Source: an uncultured Flavobacteriaceae bacterium (GTDB lineage Bacteria; Bacteroidota; Bacteroidia; Flavobacteriales; Flavobacteriaceae). From it: a DNA stretch of 7,722 bases. The stretch lies in the NCBI GenBank assembly GCA_938041595.1, contig CALITN010000123.1, positions 1 to 7,722 on the forward strand, written 5' to 3'. Each line of letters starts with the position of its first letter. The stretch's first letter is position 1. A program made the translations under genes and the position numbers. The notes below the pieces were generated by a model. The model was not told the DNA's origin and searched no databases. It was given only the letters and a program-made list of their open reading frames with translations. Shown in pieces: positions 1 through 5,936 of the stretch.

Positions 1-1103
1 AGGCACTGGAAACACTTAGTGCACCGGGCGAAGGCGGCAATCTGATAGAGAGTGGCGCAGTAACTAATATTCAAATTTTTGGTGATGAAATTGATTTGAA
101 TATCGAACTGGCCAATCCCAGTCTTCAAGCGCGTAAAAAAATGGAGGTCTCCATCCTTAAGACCCTGCATAAGCAGGTGTACGAAAAAGCAAAAATCAAC
201 ATCAATGTGACCGTAAAAAAAGCCCCTGTTCAGGAGCCTATCAAGGGGCAGCCTGTTCCAGGAATTGATTCGATCATTGCGATTTCATCCGGTAAAGGGG
301 GTGTAGGCAAATCAACTGTCACAGCGAATCTGGCTGTTTCTCTAGCCCAGATGGGGTGTAAGGTTGGGGTTTTGGACGCAGATATTTATGGGCCTTCCAT
401 TCCTATGATGTTTGACATGGAGGGGGCCAGGCCCTTATCCGTTCCAGTCGATGGGACCTCTAAAATGGAACCCATAGAGAACTACGGCGTAAAAGTATTA
501 TCCATTGGATTTTTCACCAAGCCAGAACAGGCAGTGATTTGGCGTGGCCCAATGGCAACCAAAGCACTCAATCAACTGATTTTTGACGCTGCTTGGGGAG
601 AATTAGACTTTTTATTGATAGATCTCCCTCCGGGAACGGGTGATATTCATTTGAGTATTGTTCAGGCTCTTCCGCTCAACGGAGCGGTGGTAGTCAGTAC
701 CCCACAAAGTGTTGCTTTGGCAGATGCCCGTAAAGGAATTGCGATGTTCCAACAAGACAATATCAATGTACCCATTTTAGGTATTATTGAAAACATGGCC
801 TATTTTACTCCGGCAGAGCTTCCCGACCATAAATATTATATCTTTGGAGAGCGTGGAGCAGAGTATCTTGCTACGGACAAGAATGTTCCTTTTCTGGGAG
901 CCTTGCCCCTAATACAGAGTGTTCGAGAAGCGGCTGATGTAGGAAGGCCTGCTGCATTGCAAGAAAATACAGCCGTACGGGAAACAATTGACCAAACGGC
1001 TCGCAATATGGTAGAGGAACTCATTCGTAGAAACGACAACCTTCCCCCAACCAAAGTGGTGGAGATAACCAATATGGTGGGATGTAGTGCTGTAAAAAAA
1101 TAA
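1..1103 (+). CDS. mrp: Mrp/ApbC-type Fe-S carrier P-loop ATPase, 5' end cut by window
   Basis: Cytosolic ATPase of the Mrp/NBP35/ApbC family, which carries or inserts iron-sulfur clusters. The frame is open from base 3 to the TAA at 1101-1103, giving 366 visible residues. The TTG at 96 lies inside a conserved domain and is not the start; perhaps about ten N-terminal residues are missing. Visible residues 1 to about 70 form a DUF59/MIP18-like domain (ALETLSAPGEGGNLIESG, then LANPSLQARKKME). The ATPase domain follows, with the deviant Walker A GKGGVGKST at residues 97-105 (bases 291-317), the LDADIYGPS segment and the switch II LIDLPPGTGD. The family's usual CxxC cluster-binding motif is absent: the loop after ENM reads AYFTPAELPDHKYY. 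A single cysteine sits seven codons from the end (GCSAVKK). The nfu gene starts four bases downstream, which supports an Fe-S role and an operon. Family assignment is very secure; the physiological client is unknown. Confidence 0.95.
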   Translation, partial: ALETLSAPGEGGNLIESGAVTNIQIFGDEIDLNIELANPSLQARKKMEVSILKTLHKQVYEKAKININVTVKKAPVQEPIKGQPVPGIDSIIAISSGKGGVGKSTVTANLAVSLAQMGCKVGVLDADIYGPSIPMMFDMEGARPLSVPVDGTSKMEPIENYGVKVLSIGFFTKPEQAVIWRGPMATKALNQLIFDAAWGELDFLLIDLPPGTGDIHLSIVQALPLNGAVVVSTPQSVALADARKGIAMFQQDNINVPILGIIENMAYFTPAELPDHKYYIFGERGAEYLATDKNVPFLGALPLIQSVREAADVGRPAALQENTAVRETIDQTARNMVEELIRRNDNLPPTKVVEITNMVGCSAVKK

Positions 1104-1107
1104 AACG

Positions 1108-1353
1108 ATGACAGGTACTGAATTAGAAGAAACGGTTTTGACAGCTTTGGAAGAAATCCGACCCTTTTTGGCCTCTGACGGAGGGGATATTTCCTTAGTA
1201 GGTATCGAAAATGACCAAGTAGTGAAGGTGCAGCTTCACGGAGCTTGTGTAGCCTGCTCCGTCAATCAAATGACGATGAAAACAGGTGTTGAAATGACCA
1301 TCAAAAAGCACGCGCCTCAGATTCAAGAGGTAATCAGTGTAGAAGCTTCTTAA
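1108..1353 (+). CDS. Nfu/NifU C-terminal-domain Fe-S scaffold protein
   Basis: A single-domain Nfu protein of 81 residues, which would hold a [4Fe-4S] cluster between two subunits and pass it to apo-proteins in the cytosol. The signature is complete: an N-terminal helix followed by RPFLASDGGDISLVG (residues 18-32), then the core GACVACSVNQMTMKTGVE with cysteines C47 and C50 forming the CxxC. The family's usual ending follows (a helix, then VISVEA). The ATG at 1108 lies four bases after the mrp stop, so the two genes are almost certainly co-transcribed. Since the Mrp protein lacks its own CxxC, this protein would supply the obvious cluster-binding cysteines of the pair; that link is inference. 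Length is typical for stand-alone Nfu domains; longer relatives carry an extra N-terminal A-type or NifU-N domain that is absent here. Confidence 0.94.
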   Translation: MTGTELEETVLTALEEIRPFLASDGGDISLVGIENDQVVKVQLHGACVACSVNQMTMKTGVEMTIKKHAPQIQEVISVEAS

Positions 1354-1370
1354 CTTATAACGATTACTTT

Positions 1371-1688
1371 TTGGACATCACAATTACACTAATCGATCGT
1401 GAAGGCGCTGAACACCTCCTATTAGCGCCAACAGATATGGCAATGAATCTGATGGAAGTGTGCAAAGCCCATGAATTGCCAGTAGAGGGCACTTGTGGTG
1501 GAATGGCTCTCTGTGCTTCCTGCCAATGCTATGTGGAATCAGACCAACCACTACCAGAGATGTCCGAAGATGAAGAAGCCATGTTGGCAGAAGCCTTTTA
1601 TGTTAAAGACAACAGCCGACTGACTTGTCAAATTCCTATTACCCCCGAATTGGAAGGACTTCGAGTAGTACTGGCACCGGAAGAATAG
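1371..1688 (+). CDS. fdx: [2Fe-2S] ferredoxin, adrenodoxin type
   Basis: A soluble electron carrier of 105 residues binding one [2Fe-2S] cluster. The four ligands fit the adrenodoxin/ISC-ferredoxin pattern C-x5-C-x2-C and a distal C: C42, C48, C51 (GTCGGMALCASC) and C86 (RLTCQI). The acidic stretch EMSEDEEAMLAEA (residues 63-75) corresponds to the partner-recognition helix of this class. The start is a TTG at 1371, giving MDITITLIDREG, which matches how I remember these proteins beginning. There is no ATG upstream in frame after the nfu stop, and the first internal ATG (M23) would remove the first beta strands. No Shine-Dalgarno sequence is seen, as is usual for this phylum. It lies 17 bases after nfu, consistent with one Fe-S operon. 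Two extra cysteines (C31, C53) are not expected ligands. The redox partner cannot be told from the sequence. Confidence 0.92.
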   Translation: MDITITLIDREGAEHLLLAPTDMAMNLMEVCKAHELPVEGTCGGMALCASCQCYVESDQPLPEMSEDEEAMLAEAFYVKDNSRLTCQIPITPELEGLRVVLAPEE

Positions 1689-1726
1689 CGTAATAGTTAA
1701 CAAACAATTATTAAAATAGTTAAGTG
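1689..1726 (+). promoter_or_regulatory. AT-rich gap before the phosphodiesterase gene
   Basis: This 38-base gap is strongly A/T-rich and holds two copies of TAGTTAA (1694-1700 and 1717-1723), 23 bases apart. TTAAC at 1697-1701 is also the inverse of GTTAA at 1719-1723. No TAnnTTTG box is present, and no stable hairpin followed by a T run is visible, so neither a clear promoter nor a clear terminator can be called. A weak promoter or a simple intra-operon spacer are both possible. Confidence 0.2.
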
Positions 1727-2506
1727 ATGGGATCAAGCATATCAAAAGGATTGGTGGGAATTGTATTAACTTTAGTAGTAATGAATTGTTCGGATCATTA
1801 TATTCCTGAGGTGATTGGTCACCGTGGTGCGCGAGGGCACATCGCTGAAAATACGTTGCCTTCAATACAGAAAGCCATGGCACTGGGAGTAGATGGTATC
1901 GAAATCGATATTTTCCGTTGTGCCACAGGGGAATTGGTTGTTTTTCACGATGACACTTTGGATTTACTTACAGATGCTGAAGGGTATATCGAACAATTTT
2001 CTTTAGACAGCCTTCGGAAAGTAAATGTATTGGGAGGCTATCAGATACCAACATTAAAGGAAGTAATGGACTTGATCGATGGACACGTACGACTTAATAT
2101 TGAACTCAAAGGAAATCAAACGGCATTGCTGACGAACGAACTTTTACAATACTATTTTGAAAGGGAAGAAAGTGGTTGGTCTCCCGAGAAAGTATTTATT
2201 TCTAGTTTTGATTGGAAAGAACTCGAATTGTTTTATTCCGTTAACCCAACGGTTCCTATCGCCATCCTAACCGAGGACGACCCATTGGATGCGATTCCCG
2301 TGGCATCCCGGTTAAAGGCGTTCGCAATCAATCCTGATTACGAAACCTTGACGGCTGAAAACGCTCAAAAAATCCAGGAAGCGGGATTTGCTTTGTACCC
2401 ATGGACAGTCAACGAGCCAGCAGCCATCCAACAAATGAAAACGCTCAGAGTAAGGGGTATTATCACCGATTATCCTGAGCGCATCAATGTACTGGAAAAG
2501 CCTTAG
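1727..2506 (+). CDS. Glycerophosphodiester phosphodiesterase with hydrophobic N-terminus
   Basis: GDPD-family TIM-barrel enzyme that hydrolyses glycerophosphodiesters to glycerol-3-phosphate and an alcohol. Numbering from the ATG at 1727 (259 residues), residues 8-20 are hydrophobic and are followed by Cys21 (VVMNC), a weak lipobox, so the protein may be exported and lipid-anchored. The catalytic signature is intact: GHRGARG with H32 and R33, AENT with E41, IEID with E59 and D61, and FHDDTLD with H74. Downstream are the metal-site strand RLNIELKG, and near the C-terminus YPWTVNEP and IITDYPE, both typical of the family. A GTG at 1724 immediately precedes the ATG and is a less likely start. 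The gene follows the ferredoxin by 38 bases, so it could be a read-through member of that transcript, although no functional link to Fe-S biology is evident. It is convergent with the next gene. Enzyme class is secure; substrate and lipidation are not. Confidence 0.9.
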   Translation: MGSSISKGLVGIVLTLVVMNCSDHYIPEVIGHRGARGHIAENTLPSIQKAMALGVDGIEIDIFRCATGELVVFHDDTLDLLTDAEGYIEQFSLDSLRKVNVLGGYQIPTLKEVMDLIDGHVRLNIELKGNQTALLTNELLQYYFEREESGWSPEKVFISSFDWKELELFYSVNPTVPIAILTEDDPLDAIPVASRLKAFAINPDYETLTAENAQKIQEAGFALYPWTVNEPAAIQQMKTLRVRGIITDYPERINVLEKP

Positions 2507-2519
2507 GGGCAAATAGTCA

Positions 2520-2927
2520 TCAACGCATTAGCCGAAAACTCCAAGCGATAATCAAGCCGGTTAATCCATAAAAGACAACACTCCAAGCGGCATCTACAAG
2601 ATGAACATTCAAAGTATGCATTTCAAAGGTTCCATACGATACGATTCCAGTACCAAAACCTAAAAAGAGGCCGATCCAAGCTCCAAATTGAAAACCTTCA
2701 AAAACCGAACTTTCGTTATTAGTCCAGGAGCGAAACAAATTGGCAAGCACAAAGGCTTCGATAAAACACCCTAATGCTATGGCGGACATATCCATTCGTT
2801 CGGGAATATCTACAAGGGTGTTACTACTAAAAAATTCCCCAGCTACCATGCCATAAAAAATCCAGCCAAGGAAAAAAAGGGTAAGGCCTCCCAGAAGAGT
2901 AGCCAGTAGGGTTTGTTTTGAAAACAT
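2520..2927 (-). CDS. Small four-helix inner-membrane protein, DUF1761-like, function unknown
   Basis: A 135-residue protein that is almost entirely membrane-embedded. Four hydrophobic segments can be drawn: residues 7-28, 48-65, 79-98 and 111-131, joined by short polar loops (ERMDM, RSWTNNESS, EMHTLNVH). The start of the first helix with LGWIFYGMVAGEFF resembles DUF1761-type proteins, which share a small-residue-rich helix followed by a W/F-Y-G turn; this is a similarity from memory, not a firm assignment. There is no signal peptide cleavage site, no cysteine pair and no obvious catalytic residue. The TGA stop lies 13 bases from the phosphodiesterase stop in convergent orientation. The ATG (2925-2927) is divergent from the mevalonate operon, sharing a 104-base intergenic region. 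Its place beside isoprenoid genes may be incidental. I am sure it is a real gene, because of the coherent topology, but cannot name its job. Confidence 0.75.
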   Translation of the reverse strand: MFSKQTLLATLLGGLTLFFLGWIFYGMVAGEFFSSNTLVDIPERMDMSAIALGCFIEAFVLANLFRSWTNNESSVFEGFQFGAWIGLFLGFGTGIVSYGTFEMHTLNVHLVDAAWSVVFYGLTGLIIAWSFRLMR

Positions 2928-2998
2928 AAGTGATAAGATTTAAGGTGTCAACAATTTACAAAAAAAATCATCAGCTTCAAGAACGGGGGTTTTGTTCT

Positions 2999-3006
2999 CA
3001 AAACTA
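2999..3006 (-). promoter_or_regulatory. Possible -7 box for the small membrane protein gene
   Basis: Read on the minus strand this is TAGTTTTG, matching the Bacteroidota TAnnTTTG -7 consensus. It would give a transcript starting near 2992 with a leader of about 65 bases before the ATG at 2927. No TTTG -33 element is visible at the proper distance, so the call is tentative. Confidence 0.3.
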
Positions 3007-3007
3007 T

Positions 3008-3029
3008 TCACAAAACAATATCTTTGTGA
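3008..3029. repeat. Perfect 7+7 inverted repeat over the mevalonate promoter
   Basis: TCACAAA (3008-3014) is the exact reverse complement of TTTGTGA (3023-3029), separated by eight bases. The right arm shares the TTTG of the -7 box. The arrangement would suit a dimeric regulator binding at the promoter. If a transcript came from further upstream, it could instead form a short hairpin just ahead of the start codon. Seven-base arms can arise by chance, so the function is inferred from position. Confidence 0.4.
3019..3026 (+). promoter_or_regulatory. Candidate -7 promoter box of the mevalonate operon
   Basis: TATCTTTG is a perfect match to the Bacteroidota sigma-ABfA -7 consensus TAnnTTTG. A TTTG at 2991-2994 could be the -33 element, but the 24-base gap is slightly longer than usual. 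The box ends five bases before the decarboxylase ATG at 3032, so transcription would begin at or beside the start codon, giving a leaderless or nearly leaderless mRNA. It lies within the inverted repeat at 3008-3029. Confidence 0.55.
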
Positions 3030-3031
3030 CC

Positions 3032-4108
3032 ATGAATACATCCTTTCATTGCCCTGCTGTTGCAGAACTACCCTCTGGGCAGCAACGATGGCAAGCACCG
3101 AGTAATATTGCTTTGGTAAAGTATTGGGGGAAATACGGCATACAGCTACCCAAAAACCCTTCTTTGAGTTTTACACTTCAAACCAGCCTAACAACCACGA
3201 CAGTTGCCTATCACCCGGCTCATAAAAAAGGCAAAGGAGTGTCGTTTGAATTTCTTTTTGAAGGAAAGGCTCGACCGGAATTTCATCCAAAATTGAATGC
3301 TTTTTTTGATCGGATTTTGCCGTATCAACCTTTTTTGGGGGATTTATTCCTTTCGATTTCAAGCAGTAATTCTTTTCCACACAGCAGTGGTATTGCCAGT
3401 TCTGCCGCAGCCTATGCAGCACTTTCTGCTGCTTTGGTAGCTATTGAGGAATCGCTTTTCCCTGGCCGAGAGCGTTCCTTCTGGAATCAAAAGCGCTCTT
3501 TTTTAGCGCGTCTGGGATCTGGAAGTGCCGCGCGAAGCCTGCAGGGACCGATGATGCTTTGGGGAGAACACGCAGCATTTGACGGGAGTTCTAACGATTA
3601 TGCCATTCCTTTTGAGGATGGATTGAATCCGATTTTTCAAGACTATCAGGATTGTATATTATTGGTAGACAAGGGACAAAAAAAGGTAAGTAGTACTCTG
3701 GGGCATGGACTGATGGAAGGGCATCCTTATGCCGTAGCACGTTTTGAACAGGCCCATCGCCATACCCAAGAATTAGCGAGCGCTCTTCAGTCAGGCGATT
3801 TGGAAGCGTTTATTCGGATCACAGAATCGGAGGCTTTGACACTCCACGCAATGATGCAAACCTCACAACCGTACTTTGTCTTGATGCGCCCCAACACCTT
3901 ACGCATCATAGAAACCCTTTGGGCCTATCGCCAAGACACTCAAATCCCACTTTGTTTTACCTTAGATGCTGGAGCCAATGTGCACCTGCTGTATCCCAAA
4001 CAATATGCAGATGCAATCCTATCCTTTGTCAAGGATCAATTGCTAACCTATTGTCAAGCAGGAGAATATCTATTGGATTCCGTTGGTCAGGGCGCAAAAA
4101 AACTGTAA
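3032..4108 (+). CDS. mvaD: Diphosphomevalonate decarboxylase
   Basis: GHMP-superfamily enzyme that converts 5-diphosphomevalonate and ATP to isopentenyl diphosphate, the last step of the mevalonate pathway, in the cytosol. From the ATG at 3032 it has 358 residues. Family landmarks appear in order: APSNIALVKYWGK (residues 22-34, substrate strand), the ATP loop FPHSSGIASSAA (115-126), SGSAARS (163-169) and LDAGANVHLLY, whose Asp at about 312 is the catalytic base. SGSAARS has Ala where most homologues have Cys (SGSACRS). The frame extends upstream to a GTG at 2930, but that extension crosses the promoter region and has no family resemblance, so ATG 3032 is chosen. It is the first gene of a tight + strand operon with mevalonate kinase 13 bases downstream, which strongly supports the assignment. 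Confidence 0.94.
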   Translation: MNTSFHCPAVAELPSGQQRWQAPSNIALVKYWGKYGIQLPKNPSLSFTLQTSLTTTTVAYHPAHKKGKGVSFEFLFEGKARPEFHPKLNAFFDRILPYQPFLGDLFLSISSSNSFPHSSGIASSAAAYAALSAALVAIEESLFPGRERSFWNQKRSFLARLGSGSAARSLQGPMMLWGEHAAFDGSSNDYAIPFEDGLNPIFQDYQDCILLVDKGQKKVSSTLGHGLMEGHPYAVARFEQAHRHTQELASALQSGDLEAFIRITESEALTLHAMMQTSQPYFVLMRPNTLRIIETLWAYRQDTQIPLCFTLDAGANVHLLYPKQYADAILSFVKDQLLTYCQAGEYLLDSVGQGAKKL

Positions 4109-4121
4109 CTTAATCACCGCT

Positions 4122-5051
4122 ATGAAAGGACCTTTATTTTACGCTAAAATCTTACTTTTTGGGGAGTATGGGATTATCAAAAATTCCAAAGGACTCTCCA
4201 TTCCCTACAATCATTATAAGGGTGGATTGCAGATTCCCGAATCGCCTACAGTGGCCCAGCTCGAATCGCATCAACACTTAGTTGCCTTTGCAGATTATTT
4301 GAAGACTTTGGATCCTTCTTTGGTAGCATTTGATTGGACACGTTTTGATGCAGACTTGGCCAAAAAAATGGTTTTTGAAAGCAGCATTCCACAAGGATAT
4401 GGTGTAGGCAGTAGTGGCGCTTTAGTAGCCTCAATTTATGAGCAGTATGCCATAAATCGCATTACGGTTTTGGAGAATTTGACACCCGAAAAATTGCAAC
4501 AGCTAAAAGCGATCTTTTCCGCGATGGAATCTTTTTTTCATGGTAAATCTTCGGGTCTTGACCCTTTAAATAGTTATCTGAGTATCCCTATTTTAATTTC
4601 CTCTTCCCAACAAATAGAAACTACGGGTTTGCCTTCTCAAAATCCAAAAGGCAAGGGAGCTGTTTTTTTACTGGATAGCGGCCAAACAGGGGAAACGGCT
4701 CCTATGGTCGAAATTTTTATGGAGAACATGAAGCATGAGCCGTTCAGTAGAATGATGAAAGAGCAATTCATCAAATACACGGATAATTGTGTGGATGCTT
4801 TTCTTAAAGGGAATTTTAAAAGTCTGTATTGTGAAGTGAAGCAATTGTCTTCTTTGGTATTGCAAAACTTCAGTCCTATGATTCCAAAACAATTTGTGAG
4901 TCTATGGCAAAAAGGAATTGAAACGAACAGCTACTACCTCAAGCTCTGCGGATCTGGGGGTGGGGGCTATATTCTCGGCTTTGCTGAGAACTTTGAAAAA
5001 GCACAAAAAGAGCTGAAAGGCTACTCCCTGCAAGTCGTTTACAACTTCTAA
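4122..5051 (+). CDS. mvk: Mevalonate kinase (GHMP family)
   Basis: Phosphorylates mevalonate with ATP to 5-phosphomevalonate. From the ATG at 4122 it has 309 residues, beginning MKGPLFYAKILLFGEYGII, very like the mevalonate kinases I recall from flavobacteria. Motif 1 is AKILLFGEYG (8-17). The ATP-binding motif 2 is PQGYGVGSSGA (90-100). E136 and the segment HGKSSGLDPLNS (140-151, with D147 as catalytic base) match the mevalonate kinase active site. Motif 3 is CGSGGGGY (276-283). An in-frame TTG at 4083 would overlap mvaD and adds no conserved sequence, so it was not used. It sits 13 bases after mvaD and 3 before ubiA. No phosphomevalonate kinase is present in the window, so that step must be encoded elsewhere. 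The GSSGLDP-type signature argues for mevalonate kinase over phosphomevalonate kinase. Confidence 0.9.
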   Translation: MKGPLFYAKILLFGEYGIIKNSKGLSIPYNHYKGGLQIPESPTVAQLESHQHLVAFADYLKTLDPSLVAFDWTRFDADLAKKMVFESSIPQGYGVGSSGALVASIYEQYAINRITVLENLTPEKLQQLKAIFSAMESFFHGKSSGLDPLNSYLSIPILISSSQQIETTGLPSQNPKGKGAVFLLDSGQTGETAPMVEIFMENMKHEPFSRMMKEQFIKYTDNCVDAFLKGNFKSLYCEVKQLSSLVLQNFSPMIPKQFVSLWQKGIETNSYYLKLCGSGGGGYILGFAENFEKAQKELKGYSLQVVYNF

Positions 5052-5054
5052 ACC

Positions 5055-5936
5055 ATGACGGGTTCACAATTCCGGCAGCATTTTTGGATCAAAATTTTTG
5101 GTGTCTTTAGTCTTGTTCGAGGGGGAAACATTCTTGTTTTAGCACTGACCCAATATCTAATTGCGTATTATATCATTGCTCCGAATGTAGGCCTTCGAGC
5201 GGTACTATTCGACGGCAAACTTTTCTGTTTGGTTTTGGCATCTTCCTTAATTGCTTCCGCGGGCTATATCATCAATAATTTTTTTGATGCTGCCAAAGAT
5301 CAGATCAATCGTCCAAAGCAATTTCTATTGCGACATCTGCTTTCCCAGCAGGAGCAGCTCACCTTATTCTTCTTACTCAATCTGCTTGCGGTTATCGTAG
5401 CTGCTGCCGTATCTTTTAAAGCCGTTCTTTTTTTTGGTGTCTATAGTTTGGCCATCTACGGCTACAGTGTATTCCTAAAGCGATTGTATTGGATTAGCAA
5501 TTGGGCTGCTGCTTTTCTGATCCTTTTACCCTTTTATGTTATTGCACAGTATTACAACAATCAAGACCCATTGCTTTACAGTTTTGCGACCTATTTGTAT
5601 TTGCTATTATTGAGTCGGGATTTGATTAAGGATTTAGAAAATTTTAGGGGGGATTTTGCCCAACGTTATCAAACCCTACCCATCGTATTTGGACAGCGAG
5701 CAACCAAAGTCATCATTAGTCTGGTGTTGCTTTTGGAAATGTTGCCCTTGTATTTTCTAATGCAGCAACCCTTGGGCAAGCTTCAGTATTATTTCTATCT
5801 GTCCTATCCAAGTTTACTGCTGTTACTGGTTTTTTTGTGGGTGGTCTCCACCCAAAAGGCGTATCTTTGGCTGCACAACGTCATCAAGGGGATAATTTTC
5901 TTGGGCGTGTTAAGCATTTACTGGATTAACAAATGA
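5055..5936 (+). CDS. UbiA-family prenyltransferase (GGGP-synthase-like)
   Basis: An integral membrane enzyme of 293 residues that transfers a prenyl chain from a polyprenyl diphosphate to an acceptor. About eight to nine hydrophobic segments are visible. The first Asp-rich motif is INNFFDAAKDQINRP (N74, D78 and D82). It has Asn75 where NDxxDxxxD usually has Asp. The second motif is SRDLIKDLENFRGD (D189, D193, D200), followed by TLPIVFG, typical of the family. Homologues in this position in Bacteroidota are commonly labelled geranylgeranylglycerol-phosphate geranylgeranyltransferase, the archaeal lipid enzyme. A role in quinone or another prenyl lipid is equally possible, and the sequence does not decide it. 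Location three bases after mevalonate kinase ties it to use of the pathway's product. Its stop overlaps the next start as ATGA (5933-5936), indicating translational coupling. Family is secure; acceptor is unknown. Confidence 0.9.
   Translation: MTGSQFRQHFWIKIFGVFSLVRGGNILVLALTQYLIAYYIIAPNVGLRAVLFDGKLFCLVLASSLIASAGYIINNFFDAAKDQINRPKQFLLRHLLSQQEQLTLFFLLNLLAVIVAAAVSFKAVLFFGVYSLAIYGYSVFLKRLYWISNWAAAFLILLPFYVIAQYYNNQDPLLYSFATYLYLLLLSRDLIKDLENFRGDFAQRYQTLPIVFGQRATKVIISLVLLLEMLPLYFLMQQPLGKLQYYFYLSYPSLLLLLVFLWVVSTQKAYLWLHNVIKGIIFLGVLSIYWINK

Noticed and set aside
96..98. TTG at 96 as the start of the Mrp ATPase
   Set aside because: The frame is open to the left edge and the upstream codons encode conserved DUF59 sequence (PGEGGNLIESG), so the gene simply begins outside the window.
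836..1072. Minus-strand open frame of 78 codons inside mrp
   Set aside because: It is the shadow of a strongly conserved gene, with no recognisable domain or promoter.
2507..2519. Bidirectional terminator between the phosphodiesterase and the small membrane protein
   Set aside because: The 13-base gap contains no inverted repeat or T run.
2930..3031. N-terminal extension of the decarboxylase from a GTG at 2930
   Set aside because: It crosses the promoter box and the dyad, has an un-family-like sequence, and the ATG at 3032 gives the expected protein length.
3493..3509. GCGCT/AGCGC hairpin with a T-rich loop, terminator-like
   Set aside because: It lies inside mvaD, encodes conserved residues before the SGSAARS motif, and has its T run in the loop rather than after the stem.
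4083..4121. Mevalonate kinase start at TTG 4083
   Set aside because: It would overlap mvaD by 26 bases and adds no conserved residues. ATG 4122 gives the typical MKGPLFYAKILLFGEYG beginning.
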